64,000 nucleotides of DNA, taken from NCBI RefSeq assembly GCF_022179385.1, contig NZ_BPQS01000005.1, positions 1 to 64,000 of the forward strand, written 5' to 3'. Made by a program: the position numbers and the translations under genes. Source of the stretch: Methylobacterium longum. Lineage in GTDB: Bacteria > Pseudomonadota > Alphaproteobacteria > Rhizobiales > Beijerinckiaceae. Positions 46,741-62,247 of the stretch are shown in pieces. Each line of letters starts with the position of its first letter. Position 1 is the stretch's first letter. The notes beneath the pieces were generated by a model. The model made no database searches and was not told where the DNA came from. It worked only from the letters and a program-made list of their open reading frames with translations.

Positions 46741-48008
46741 GGGGAGACCCAGCGGAACAGGTGGGCGAGGTCCTTGAAGAAGATCCGGGCGTGGGCGGCG
46801 GGCTTCGCGCGGACCAGCTCCTTGTTCATGTAGCTGTCCCAGGTGAGCTGCTGCACGTCCTTGTCCCGGCAGATCGAGACGAAGCGCTCGCGCAGGCCGT
46901 CGCTGCGGTACCAGACCCACTGCATCATCCCGAGGATCCAGAACACGCGGCCGTGCAGCTTCATGAAGCGCCTGCGCGCCAGGGCCAGGGCGCGGGCCTC
47001 GCCGGTCTCCAGGAAGGCGGCGGCGGCCTCGGCCGAGAGCCGGCCGCCCAGCATCGCGTAGTAGATCCCCTCGCCGGAGGCCGGCGCGACGACGCCGGCC
47101 GCGTCGCCCGCCAGCAGCACGTCCCGGCCGTTGTCCCAGCGCTTCAGGGGCTTGAGGGGCAGCGGCGCGCCCTCGCGGCGCAGCGTCTCGGCCCGATCGA
47201 GGCCGGTCGACGCGCGCAGGGTGCGGATCGAGGAGCGCAGCGAGAAGCCCTTCTTGGCGCTGCCGGTGCCGATGCTCAGCGTGTCCCCGTGCGGGAAGAT
47301 CCAGGAATAGAAGTCCGGCGAGTGGCGGCCCTGGTAGTAGACGTCGCAGCGGGCCGCATCGACCGCCGCCGCCCCGGGAGCGCCGGCCTCCGGCACCCGC
47401 AGGATCTCGTGATAGGCGAAGACCTGCCGCATCTTGGCGTGGCCCGGCACCTCGGCCCGCCCGACCGGCGAGCACGCCCCGTCGGCCCCGATGACGAGGC
47501 GCGCCCGGACGGCGTGGCGGGCGAGCGATTCCCCCGCCCCCGTGGCGAAGTGGACCAGCGCCGGCCCGTCGTCCGGCCGGGTGATCCTCTCGTAGGCGGC
47601 CTCGCGCAGGTCGGCGCCGGCCTCCTGAGCCCGGGCCCGCAGCCACGGGTCGAACTGCTCGCGGTCGACCATGCCGACGAAGCCCTCGCCCACCGGCATG
47701 TCGACGGTCTTGCCGCTCGGCGCCACCATCCGGGCGGACCGGATCTTGGCGACCATTAGGGAATCGGGGATCGCGAAATCGCGGATCAGGCGGGGCGGGA
47801 TCGCGCCGCCGCAGGGCTTGATCCGACCGGGCTTGTCGAGGAGCAGCACCGCGTGGCCGGCCCGGGCGAGGTCGGTGGCCGCGGTGGCCCCGGCCGGGCC
47901 GCCGCCGACCACCACGACGTCGTAGAGCGGCTCACGCCCCCCGCGGGGGCCACCCGCCTCCGCGGAGGGGAGGGGGGAACCGCGTCCGCCAACATCCAAC
48001 CGAGCCAT
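46737..48008 (-). CDS. bchP: geranylgeranyl diphosphate/bacteriochlorophyllide reductase
   Basis: 423 residues. FAD-binding start YDVVVVGGGPAGATAATDLARAG; LLDKPGRIKPCGGAIPPRLI and LLAGDAAGVVAPASGEGIYYAML are typical of ChlP/BchP. It reduces the geranylgeranyl tail of bacteriochlorophyll to phytyl. ATG 48008 adds a short Gly-rich leader before the flavoprotein fold. It is four bases after the PucC-like gene and overlaps tspO. Confidence 0.95.
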   Translation of the reverse strand: MARLDVGGRGSPLPSAEAGGPRGGREPLYDVVVVGGGPAGATAATDLARAGHAVLLLDKPGRIKPCGGAIPPRLIRDFAIPDSLMVAKIRSARMVAPSGKTVDMPVGEGFVGMVDREQFDPWLRARAQEAGADLREAAYERITRPDDGPALVHFATGAGESLARHAVRARLVIGADGACSPVGRAEVPGHAKMRQVFAYHEILRVPEAGAPGAAAVDAARCDVYYQGRHSPDFYSWIFPHGDTLSIGTGSAKKGFSLRSSIRTLRASTGLDRAETLRREGAPLPLKPLKRWDNGRDVLLAGDAAGVVAPASGEGIYYAMLGGRLSAEAAAAFLETGEARALALARRRFMKLHGRVFWILGMMQWVWYRSDGLRERFVSICRDKDVQQLTWDSYMNKELVRAKPAAHARIFFKDLAHLFRWVSP

Positions 48009-48012
48009 GGGA

Positions 48013-49344
48013 TCACCGTGCGCTGAAGGCAGGATCGAGCGACACCGGGGCCGGTGCCGGAGCGGGTTCGAGCCGCGCCGCCAGGACGACCGCGGCGAGG
48101 AACAGCACGCCTTCGGCGGCGAACACCGCCGCGTAGGCCTGGACGGGTTCGGCGGTGACGAGCCGGACGGCATCCACCGCCACCGCGCCCAGGAAGCCGC
48201 CGGCCCCGAAGGCGACGCCCTGCGCGGCGCCCCACACGCCCATGCGGGTGCCGCGCTCGCGCGCGTCGCCGCGTCCGGCCAGCGCCATCATCGAACCGAT
48301 GGCGGCGACCGCATAGGCGCCGTTGGCGACCCCGAGGGCGAAGACCGTCGCGCGCAGGGGAAATTCCGCACCGGCCGCCGCGCCGCTCGCCAGGGTGAAG
48401 AGGGCGGCCGCCGAGCCGGCGCAGCCGATCCCGATCCACAGCCGCAGGGAGGCCAGGGGGGTGCCGCGGGCGGCGAGCGTCACCCCGGCCACCAGCAGCA
48501 TCCCGGCGAGCACGCCGCCGTGCTGGAGGCCGGCGAGCTTCGTGGTGGCGCCGGGGCTCATCGCGAAGACGAGGCCGGCATAGGGTTCCAGGATCAGCTC
48601 CTGGGCGCTGTAGGCCAGCATCGAGACGAAGACGAAGACCGTGAAGGTCCGGGCCACGGGATCGGCCAGCACCTGGGCCAGCACGGCGAAGAACGGCCGC
48701 CGCGCCTCGGCGGGCTCGGGGGCGCGGGCCGGCAGGCGGCCCTCGAAGCCGGCGACCGCGAGCGCCGCCACGCAGAAGGCGACGAGCGAGACCGTGCCGG
48801 AGACCGCCACGAGCCGCAGGCCGGAGAACGGGTCGAGGAAGTGCCCGGCGAGCGGCGCCGTGACGGCGAAGCCGACGATCATCATCACCCAGACGATGGT
48901 GGCGGCCGCGCCGCGCCGGGCCGGCGCGACGCCGCCCGCCAGCAGGATGAGGAGCGAGGTCCCGGCCGCGCCGACGCCCATGCCGACGCACAGGAAGGAG
49001 AGGGCGGCCAGCGCCAGACCCAGGGCGAGGCTCTCGGCGGCCAGCGCGGTGCCGCAGGCCGCCCCGAACCCGCCGAGGCACAGGGCCGCCATGCCGCCGA
49101 CGATCCAGGGGGTGCGCCGGCCGCTCCGGTCGGAGCCGTAGCCCCAGCGCGGGCGCAGCACCTGCACGGCGTAGTGCAGGGCGACCAGCAGGCCCGGCAC
49201 GAAGGCGGGGAGCGCGAGCTCCACCACCATCACCCGGTTGAGGGTGGCGGTCATCAGCACGACGACGCTGCCGAGCGCCGTCTGGACGAGGCCGAGGCGG
49301 ACGATCTGGGGCCAGCCGAGGCCTGCGCTCGGATCCGATGCCAT
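48013..49344 (-). CDS. PucC/BCH2-family MFS protein
   Basis: 443 residues with about twelve helices. The start (QIVRLGLVQTALGSVVVLMTATLNRVMVVELALPAFVPGLLVALHY) and DRSGRRTPWIVGG are shared by the PucC/LhaA/Bch2 group. SAQELILEPYAGLVFAMSPGATTKLAGLQHGG is typical of the member between bchG and bchP. It probably handles bacteriochlorophyll delivery during light-harvesting or reaction-centre assembly. It overlaps the bchG stop by one base. Confidence 0.9.
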   Translation of the reverse strand: MASDPSAGLGWPQIVRLGLVQTALGSVVVLMTATLNRVMVVELALPAFVPGLLVALHYAVQVLRPRWGYGSDRSGRRTPWIVGGMAALCLGGFGAACGTALAAESLALGLALAALSFLCVGMGVGAAGTSLLILLAGGVAPARRGAAATIVWVMMIVGFAVTAPLAGHFLDPFSGLRLVAVSGTVSLVAFCVAALAVAGFEGRLPARAPEPAEARRPFFAVLAQVLADPVARTFTVFVFVSMLAYSAQELILEPYAGLVFAMSPGATTKLAGLQHGGVLAGMLLVAGVTLAARGTPLASLRLWIGIGCAGSAAALFTLASGAAAGAEFPLRATVFALGVANGAYAVAAIGSMMALAGRGDARERGTRMGVWGAAQGVAFGAGGFLGAVAVDAVRLVTAEPVQAYAAVFAAEGVLFLAAVVLAARLEPAPAPAPVSLDPAFSAR

Positions 49345-50228
49345 CACGCCCCTCCCACCAGCGGCCGCAGGGCGAAGGCCGCGACCAGCATGCCGAGCAC
49401 GTAGAGGGTGGTGCCGGTGCCGTTGTACCAGGCCGCCCGCTCCCGGGGGCTCTCGAGGAACCGGACCATCAGGGCCGCCTGCCCGGCGAGCAGGGCGGCC
49501 ACGAGGCCGGCATGCCCGTACTGCTCCCAGCCGACGAGGAGCGCGATCACCGCGACCTGCGGCACGGCCATCACCAGGCAGGCGAAGCGGGCGGCCCGCT
49601 CGGTGCCCATCTGCACCGGCAGGGACAGCAGGCCCATGCGCCGGTCGCCCTCCACCGACTTGAAGTCGTTCAGCGTCATGATCCCGTGGGCGCCCGTCGC
49701 GTAGAGCAGCGCGACGACCAGCACCCGGCGGTCCGGCAGGGCGGCGGCCATCACGGCGGCGCCGGTGAACCAGGGCAGGCCCTCGTAGCAGAGCGCCACC
49801 GCGGCGTTGCCCCACCAGCCGTTCTTCTTCAGGCGCAGGGGCGGCGCGGAGTAGATCCAGGCCAGCGCCAGCCCGAACAGGGCGGCCCCGAGGATCCACG
49901 GCCCCAAGGCCGCGGCCACCACCAGGGACAGCAGCGTCCAGACCAGGGCGAGGTAGAGGCCCCAGCGGCCCGGGATGCGGCCCGAGGGAATCGGCCGGTT
50001 CGGCTCGTTGATCGCGTCGACGTGGCGGTCGAACCAGTCGTTGGCGGCCTGGCTGGTGGCGCAGACCAGCGGTCCGGCGAGCAGCACCCCGGCGGCGATG
50101 ACCGGCCACTGGCCGTGCGCGGGCTGCCCCGACGAGATCACGCCGCAGGCGAACGCCCACATCGGCGCGAACCACGTGATCGGCTTCAGCAGTTCGAGGA
50201 CTGCGCTCGGGGCGGGCGTGGCGGCCAT
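49344..50228 (-). CDS. bchG: bacteriochlorophyll synthase
   Basis: 294 residues, a UbiA-type prenyltransferase with about eight helices. The substrate motif NDWFDRHVDAINEPNRPIPSG carries the DRxxD magnesium/diphosphate site, and a second acidic region is at LNDFKSVEGDRRMG. It attaches the geranylgeranyl tail to bacteriochlorophyllide a. It is the first gene of the minus-strand operon. A PpsR-type palindrome lies 29-46 bases upstream. Confidence 0.96.
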   Translation of the reverse strand: MAATPAPSAVLELLKPITWFAPMWAFACGVISSGQPAHGQWPVIAAGVLLAGPLVCATSQAANDWFDRHVDAINEPNRPIPSGRIPGRWGLYLALVWTLLSLVVAAALGPWILGAALFGLALAWIYSAPPLRLKKNGWWGNAAVALCYEGLPWFTGAAVMAAALPDRRVLVVALLYATGAHGIMTLNDFKSVEGDRRMGLLSLPVQMGTERAARFACLVMAVPQVAVIALLVGWEQYGHAGLVAALLAGQAALMVRFLESPRERAAWYNGTGTTLYVLGMLVAAFALRPLVGGA

Positions 50229-50234
50229 ACCGGG

Positions 50235-50262
50235 AGGCTACCGCCCCCCGCCCGAGTGTCAA
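50235..50262 (-). promoter_or_regulatory. possible bchG promoter (TTGACA ... TAGCCT)
   Basis: On the minus strand TTGACA (50262-50257) is followed after 16 bases by TAGCCT (50240-50235). The -35 hexamer is perfect and lies inside the PpsR palindrome. If this promoter is used, transcription would begin within a few bases of the bchG start codon, giving a nearly leaderless message. The same pair of hexamers appears before bchF. Confidence 0.45.
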
Positions 50263-50274
50263 GATAGATTTACA
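50257..50274 (-). promoter_or_regulatory. PpsR/CrtJ binding site before bchG
   Basis: TGTCAAGATAGATTTACA is an exact TGT-N12-ACA palindrome, the known PpsR/CrtJ target. It lies 29-46 bases upstream of the bchG start codon. PpsR is encoded less than 1 kb away. Read on the minus strand the site ends in TTGACA, so binding would cover the predicted -35 element. Confidence 0.8.
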
Positions 50275-50837
50275 CTGGCGCCTGGGCTGTGCGCCGCCTT
50301 TGTCGGGCGAATACAACCGCCGGACGAAAATACATTATGCGTCACGTGCGTCGAGCGCGCATGCGACGCCCGGTGCGGCGGGGGTTTTGTGCGCCGCCGA
50401 AGGGCGTTTCGCGCGTCCTGCGCGCCCATGATGCGGGTGCGGAGGCAGACCCCGGCGCATTGCCGCATCCTGCCCGATCCCGGCCTCTCCCGGGCGTGCG
50501 CCGGCTCCGCGGCGGGCGTGCGGCCCGGCCCGCGCTCGCCGGACCTCCCGCGCGGTCCCGTCCACCACGGACGCCGCGCCCTGCCGGCTCACGATCCACC
50601 CCGGAGCGGCGCGGACCGGCGATGCCATCCTGATCTGCTGGCCGAGACCGGATCCCGACCCGCCGGAGCGGTCGTCATGGGACGGAGCGAGCCGGCGCCC
50701 CCGTTCGTCCTGGCGGCGGGCACCGTGGCGCCCCACGATCCTCCCTGCGGCGGCCGCGACGTGCCGAGGCGGTCCTGGGAGCGTCGCGGAAACGGGAGGC
50801 GTCGCGCAGCCGGGACTGTCCCGGGCGGATCCGGGCC
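50275..50837. other. bchG-ppsR intergenic region, no gene supported
   Basis: About 560 bases between the bchG control site and the ppsR stop. ORFs on both strands here are Arg/Ala/Pro-rich with no fold, signal peptide or ribosome-binding site, and I treat them as noise. No second TGT-N12-ACA site and no terminator with a T-run were seen. Confidence 0.5.
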
Positions 50838-52283
50838 TCAGGCCTCCTCGGCCTGCCCGTCGAGGTCCCCGACACCGTAGCGGCGCATCTTCGCGTAGAG
50901 GCCCTGCCGGCTCAGGCCCAGCATCTCGGCCGCCGAGGCCCGGTTGTCCCGGGTGATACGAAGGGCCGCCTCGATGCAGAGCTTCTCGATCAGGTCGGTG
51001 GTCTCGCGCACCAGGGTCTTCATCGAGACCCGCCCGACCAGCTCGGCCATCTGCTCCACCGAGCGCGGAACCTCCCGCCCGACGCCGAACCGGCCCTCCG
51101 AGATCCGCCGCGGGGCGGGCCGGATGGCGAAGCCCAGGCAGGGGCGGGCGCCGGCCACCGACACGGCCGCGACCTCCACATCCTCAATGCCGCCGAAGGT
51201 GCCGCGGACGACGGTGGGGAAACGGCGCACGGCGCCGTGGTCGACGAGCGTCGCGAACAGGGCCTGCGCCTCGGTCTCGTCGCGGCCGAGCCATTGGTCG
51301 AGGCTGCGCCCCCGGGCCTGCCCCTCCGTGGCGAGTTGGGCCAGTTCCAGGAAGGCGGCGTTGGCGGTCAGGACGTGCCGCGCCGGGTCGGTGAGCACGA
51401 AACCCTCGGGCATCGCGTCGATCACCGCGCGGGTCGGCGCCTCCTGGTCGGGGGCCCCCTCCGCGGGAGCCGGATCGGCCACGAGCCGCATCAGGACGCT
51501 GGCGCCGCCCTCGCCGCGGAACAGCGACGCCGACACCGTCACCTCGCCGCGGCCGTGCGGCAGGACGGCCCGGATCTCGCCGGCCTGCCCGGTCGCCCGC
51601 AGGGCGGCGAACTGCGCCTCCAGGGACCGGGTGCTGACCGGATCGAACAGGTCGACGGCGTCCTGCCCGCCGATGCGCTTGGCGGAGCGCCCGAGCAGGC
51701 GCGCGGCCGCCGGGTTCGCCTCGACGACCCGGCGCGCGCCGGCGTCGACCACCAGGACCGGCTCGCCCGAGATCTGGAACAGCAGACGGTAGCGGGTCTC
51801 GGCGGCGCGCAGGCGGTCGTAGTCCCGCTCCAGGGCCTGCTGGGTCTCCAGCAGCCGGCGCTGCAGGGCGGCCACCGCCCGCATGTCGCGGCCGAGCACG
51901 AGGATCGGCCCGCCCTCGGCCGGCCGGATCGAGGCGTAGCGGATCGGCAGGTCGATGCCGCTGGGGGAGGGGTGGTTCACTTGGCGCCAGCGGGTGATGC
52001 CCTCGGGCCGCGCGTCGCGCAGGAGGGAATCGACCTTCGGCCGGCTCTCCACCGTCACGATGTCGACCCAGCGCCGCCCCAGCCACCCGGGGATGTTCTC
52101 CGCCTCCAGATCGGTGCCGATGGTCGCGTCGCGGATGACCCCGTCGGCATCGATCACCAGCGACAGGTCCGCGGAGGCCGCGACGATCCGCCCGACCGCC
52201 TCGCCGTCGAGGTGGCCGGCCACCTGCTGCAGCGCCTTGGGCGGCGGCTGCGGGGAGGGGCGGGGCTGGGGCGTCACGGTCAC
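50838..52283 (-). CDS. ppsR: transcriptional repressor PpsR (CrtJ)
   Basis: About 481 residues from GTG 52283; the start is uncertain, since in-frame codons also lie upstream, inside aerR. Order: N-terminal domain (DLSLVIDADGVIRDATIG), a PAS domain (YRLLFQISGEPVLVVDAGARRVVEANPAAARLLG), a second PAS (IDAMPEGFVLTDPARHVLTANAAFLELA) and a FIS-type helix-turn-helix (RASAAEMLGLSRQGLYAKMRRYG). It represses bch/crt genes in oxygen. Only two cysteines exist: one in PAS2 (RPCLGF, about 382) and the conserved one before the HTH (EKLCIEAAL, about 436). Confidence 0.93.
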   Translation of the reverse strand: MTVTPQPRPSPQPPPKALQQVAGHLDGEAVGRIVAASADLSLVIDADGVIRDATIGTDLEAENIPGWLGRRWVDIVTVESRPKVDSLLRDARPEGITRWRQVNHPSPSGIDLPIRYASIRPAEGGPILVLGRDMRAVAALQRRLLETQQALERDYDRLRAAETRYRLLFQISGEPVLVVDAGARRVVEANPAAARLLGRSAKRIGGQDAVDLFDPVSTRSLEAQFAALRATGQAGEIRAVLPHGRGEVTVSASLFRGEGGASVLMRLVADPAPAEGAPDQEAPTRAVIDAMPEGFVLTDPARHVLTANAAFLELAQLATEGQARGRSLDQWLGRDETEAQALFATLVDHGAVRRFPTVVRGTFGGIEDVEVAAVSVAGARPCLGFAIRPAPRRISEGRFGVGREVPRSVEQMAELVGRVSMKTLVRETTDLIEKLCIEAALRITRDNRASAAEMLGLSRQGLYAKMRRYGVGDLDGQAEEA

Positions 52284-52298
52284 CGCAATGTGATGTTC

Positions 52299-52310
52299 GG
52301 GTTGCAACCC
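52299..52310. other. 12-bp perfect palindrome between aerR and ppsR
   Basis: GGGTTGCAACCC lies three bases after the aerR stop and upstream of the likely ppsR start. It could influence translation of ppsR or be a binding site. It does not match the PpsR target. Significance is uncertain. Confidence 0.35.
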
Positions 52311-52312
52311 TT

Positions 52313-53206
52313 TCAGCAGGCCAATGCCTGTCTGTCCAGCAAAGCTTCCGCGGTGGCGGGTGCCAGGCACGCGTCCACCACGCAGGCATCCGCCCCGACG
52401 ACCCCCGCCTCGCCGCCGTGGCGGGCGAAGTAGGGCCCCCCGACCAGCACGCGGAGGCCGGGATTGCGCGAGGCGCGCCGCACGTCCGTCACCGTCGCGG
52501 CCAGCGCCGGCAGCAGGACATCGGCGGAGAGCGACAGGCCGACCACGTCGAACCAGTCCGCGCCGAGGAGGGCCAGGGGATCGAGGTCGGGGCCCGGCAC
52601 CGCCGTGGTCACGTCCCAGCCGGCCTCCCGGAAGAAGCTCGCAACGATCGACAGGCCGAACCGATGGGTCTCGCCGGGGCAGGGGAACAGCAGCACGCTG
52701 CGGCCGTTCGCCGGGACCGATTCGCTCTCCAGCTCGGCGCAGAGGCGGCGGCTCACCGACTGGAGGCGGCCGAGCGCCTCCGTTACGGCGAGGAAGTCGC
52801 AGGCATCCTCTTCCCAGAGGGATCCGAGGTGCCGCGCCGCGGGGGCGAGGAGGTCGAGGAGGAGGCGCGCGAGCGGCAGGCCGCCGTCCCGCAGGGCATC
52901 CACCTGGGCGTCGAGATCCACCGGCCCGGGGGCGAGCAGCAGGGCGCTGAACTCGGCGATCTCCCGCGGGCTTGGGCCGCGCTCGCGCTGCCCGCGGCGG
53001 CCCGCGGCGGGACGGTGGGCCAGCATCAGTCGGGGCAGGATCTCGCCCTCGACGACGCGGGCCAGCGCGTCCGGCAGCGGCCGGTACGGCTCGGCCCAGG
53101 CGAGGGCGGCATCGCGGAAGACGGAGCTCCCCTCATCGACGGGCCCGCAGCCGGCCGACGGTGGACCATATTCCAGGCGTTCGCCGAAATGCCTCCAGTC
53201 TCCCAT
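52313..53206 (-). CDS. aerR: cobalamin-binding antirepressor AerR/PpaA
   Basis: 297 residues from ATG 53206, chosen because GGGAGG lies at normal spacing; an ATG two codons upstream is too close to it. The helical region with LGSLWEEDACDFLAVTEALGRLQS and the cobalamin motif PCPGETHRFGLSIVASFFREAGW (histidine 181 in an ExHxxG version of DxHxxG) show a B12-binding SCHIC-type protein. AerR binds light-altered cobalamin and counters PpsR/CrtJ. It is upstream of ppsR on the same strand. Confidence 0.92.
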   Translation of the reverse strand: MGDWRHFGERLEYGPPSAGCGPVDEGSSVFRDAALAWAEPYRPLPDALARVVEGEILPRLMLAHRPAAGRRGQRERGPSPREIAEFSALLLAPGPVDLDAQVDALRDGGLPLARLLLDLLAPAARHLGSLWEEDACDFLAVTEALGRLQSVSRRLCAELESESVPANGRSVLLFPCPGETHRFGLSIVASFFREAGWDVTTAVPGPDLDPLALLGADWFDVVGLSLSADVLLPALAATVTDVRRASRNPGLRVLVGGPYFARHGGEAGVVGADACVVDACLAPATAEALLDRQALAC

Positions 53207-53433
53207 CGGCATCCCTCCCTGATACGGCCCCGGCCCGGAAAGGACCAGCAGCTGCGTTCGCGAATCGGGTGCGGCGTTGCACGCCTGTCTATTCTTCGTC
53301 TTCGTTGGCCCCTGGTCCCGACCAGCCAAGTTGCCACAATGTCCGTCAGCGGCAGCGACGATACGCTTCCTGACGAACTTGGCAATGATCTTAGAGGAAG
53401 AAAAATATCGGCTCGTCTGTCAGTGAGCAAAAG
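53207..53433. other. aerR-bchF divergent control region, aerR side
   Basis: The aerR/bchF gap is 316 bases; this entry covers the part before the PpsR-like site. The segment nearest bchF (53380-53430) is relatively AT-rich. I found no exact TGT-N12-ACA site and no TTGAT-N4-ATCAA FNR-type site here, so the aerR promoter is not located. Confidence 0.45.
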
Positions 53434-55300
<1,867 letters not shown>

Positions 55301-55304
55301 CGCC

Positions 55305-56877
55305 ATGCAGCTCACCCTCTGGACCTACGAGGGTCCGCCCCACATCGGCGCCATGCGCATCGCCACGGCGATGTCCGGGCTGCACTACGTGCTGCACGCG
55401 CCGCAGGGCGACACCTACGCGGACCTGCTGTTCACGATGATCGAGCGGCGGGACGCCCGCCCGCCCGTCACCTACACCACCTTCCGCGCCCAGGATCTCG
55501 GCCGCGACACGGCCGAGCTGTTCAAGACGGCGGTCGCCGACGCGCACGCCCGCTTCCAGCCCCAGGCGATGATCGTCGGCGCCTCCTGCACCGCCGAGCT
55601 GATCCAGGACGATCCGGGCGGTCTCGCCAAGGCCCTCGACCTGCCGATCCCGGTGATCCCGCTGGAGTTGCCCGCCTACCAGAAGAAGGAGAACTGGGGC
55701 GCCTCGGAGACCTTCTATCGCCTCGTCCGGGCGCTCGCCGGTCCGCCGGCCCCGCGTCCGGCGCGCGAGCCCGGTCGGCGCCCGCTCTGCAACATCCTCG
55801 GGCCGACGGCCTTGGGCTTCCGCCACCGGGACGACCTGATCGAGATCCGCCGCCTGCTCGATTCCCTCGGGATCGCCGTCAACATCGTCGCCCCGCTGGG
55901 GGCCTCGCCGGCCGATCTCGGCCGCCTCGGGGACGCCGACTTCAACGTCGTGCTCTACCCCGAGACGGCGCGATCGGCCGCGGACTACCTGAAGAAAAGC
56001 TTCGGGCAGCGGTACACGCAGACTCTGCCGATCGGCGTCGGCGGCACCCGCCGGTTCATCGAAGAGGTGGCGGAGATCGCCGGGATCGATCCGGCGCCCG
56101 TGCTCGACGGCCCGGGCTCGCGCCTGCCCTGGTACTCCCGCTCGGTCGATTCGACCTACCTGACGGGCAAGCGCGTCTTCGTGTTCGGGGACGCGACCCA
56201 CGCCATCGGCCTAGCCCGGGTGGCGGCACGCGAACTCGGCTTCAAGCTGGTCGGCCTCGGCACCTACAGCCGTGAATTCGCCCGCGAGGTCCGGGCAGAG
56301 GCGGCCGAGCACGATCTCGAGGCGCTGATCACCGACGATTATCTCGACGTCGAGGCGGCGATCCGCGCGGCGGCGCCAGAGCTCGTGCTCGGCACCCAGA
56401 TGGAACGCCACGTCGCCAAGCGACTCGGCATTCCCTGCGCGGTGATCTCGGCGCCAATCCATGTCCAGGACTTCCCGGCCCGCTACGCCCCGCAGATGGG
56501 CTTCGAGGGCGCCAACGTCCTGTTCGACACCCTGGTCCATCCCCTGATGATGGGCCTCGAAGAACACCTCCTCGGCATGTTCCGGGAGGACCCCGAATTT
56601 CACGACGGCGTCGGCCCCTCGCATCTCGGCGGCAAGTCCTTCGGGACTCAGGCGGACGAGGCGTCCGGGCCTGCGGAACCGGCGCCGGCCGACACCCCTC
56701 CGACGCCGGCGCCCGTTCCGATCCTGCTGGACAGGGCGGTGGCGACTGCGTGGTCGCCGGAAGCCGAGAAGGAACTGAGAAAGATCCCGTTCTTCGTGCG
56801 CGGCAAGGCCCGCACCAACACCGAGACCTTCGCCCGAGAGCGGCACCTGCCGCTCATCACCATCGAGACCCTCTACG

Positions 56878-56903
<26 letters not shown>
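55305..56903 (+). CDS. bchB: dark-operative protochlorophyllide reductase subunit B
   Basis: 532 residues. It opens [20 protein letters not shown], the usual BchB start. Aspartate 36 (APQGDTYAD), the unusual fourth ligand of the NB cluster, is kept, with [15 protein letters not shown] and [21 protein letters not shown]. The C-terminal small domain ([25 protein letters not shown]) follows a Pro/Ala-rich linker. The end overlaps bchH by 26 bases. Confidence 0.97.
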
Positions 56904-61472
<4,569 letters not shown>

Positions 61473-61488
61473 GTTTGGGGTGCGACCG

Positions 61489-62247
61489 ATGGCCAGCGCC
61501 AGCTACGACGCCCGCCGGGGCGAATTGACCACCTACTTCGACCGCACCGCGGTCGAGGCGTGGTCGCGTCTGACCTCGGACGCCCCGGTGAGCCGGATCC
61601 GCGCCACGGTGCGGGCCGGGCGCGACGCCATGCGGGCGACGCTGCTCTCCTGGCTGCCGGCCGACATGACCGGCCTGCGTCTGCTCGATGCCGGCTGCGG
61701 CACCGGCGCGCTCAGCGTCGAGGCGGCGCGGCGCGGCGCCGAGGTGGTCGCCATCGACGTCTCGCCGACCCTGATCGACCTCGCACGGGAGCGGCTTCCG
61801 GCGATCCCGGGCGCCGGCCGGATCGATTTCCGCGTCGGCGACATGCTCGATCCGGCGCTCGGCCGCTTCGACTACGTGGTGGCGATGGATTCACTGATCC
61901 ACTACCGCGCCGCCGACATCGCCCGGGCGCTGGCGGCGCTGGGCGCGCGCACGGACGGATCGGTGCTGTTCACGGTGGCGCCGCGCACCACGCTGCTGAC
62001 GGTGATGCATGCGGCCGGGAAGTTCTTCCCGCGCGGGGACCGGTCGCCGGCGATCGTGCCCGTGACGGAGAGGGGGCTGCGGCGGCGGATTTCATCCGAG
62101 CGGGCGCTCGACGGCTTCGCCTGGTCGCAGAGCCATCGGATCAACAGCGGGTTCTACCTGTCGAACGCGGTGGCGCTGACGCGCGCCCTCTCCCCGCCGT
62201 CTCCGAGGAAGAACGGCAGCCCGTCGGTGCCGGGGGTGCGATCATGA
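61489..62247 (+). CDS. bchM: Mg-protoporphyrin IX methyltransferase
   Basis: About 252 residues from ATG 61489, preceded by GGGGTG; a GTG three codons upstream is an alternative. The SAM-binding motif is LLDAGCGTGALSVEAARRG; YFDRTAVEAWSRLTSDAPVSRIR and MDSLIHYRAAD are typical of BchM. It methylates the propionate of Mg-protoporphyrin after BchH action. The stop overlaps the lhaA start. Confidence 0.96.
   Translation: MASASYDARRGELTTYFDRTAVEAWSRLTSDAPVSRIRATVRAGRDAMRATLLSWLPADMTGLRLLDAGCGTGALSVEAARRGAEVVAIDVSPTLIDLARERLPAIPGAGRIDFRVGDMLDPALGRFDYVVAMDSLIHYRAADIARALAALGARTDGSVLFTVAPRTTLLTVMHAAGKFFPRGDRSPAIVPVTERGLRRRISSERALDGFAWSQSHRINSGFYLSNAVALTRALSPPSPRKNGSPSVPGVRS

Noticed and set aside
50289-50736. 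Short ORFs on both strands between ppsR and bchG
   Set aside because: Arg/Ala/Pro-rich, no start signals, no fold; better explained as intergenic GC-rich DNA.
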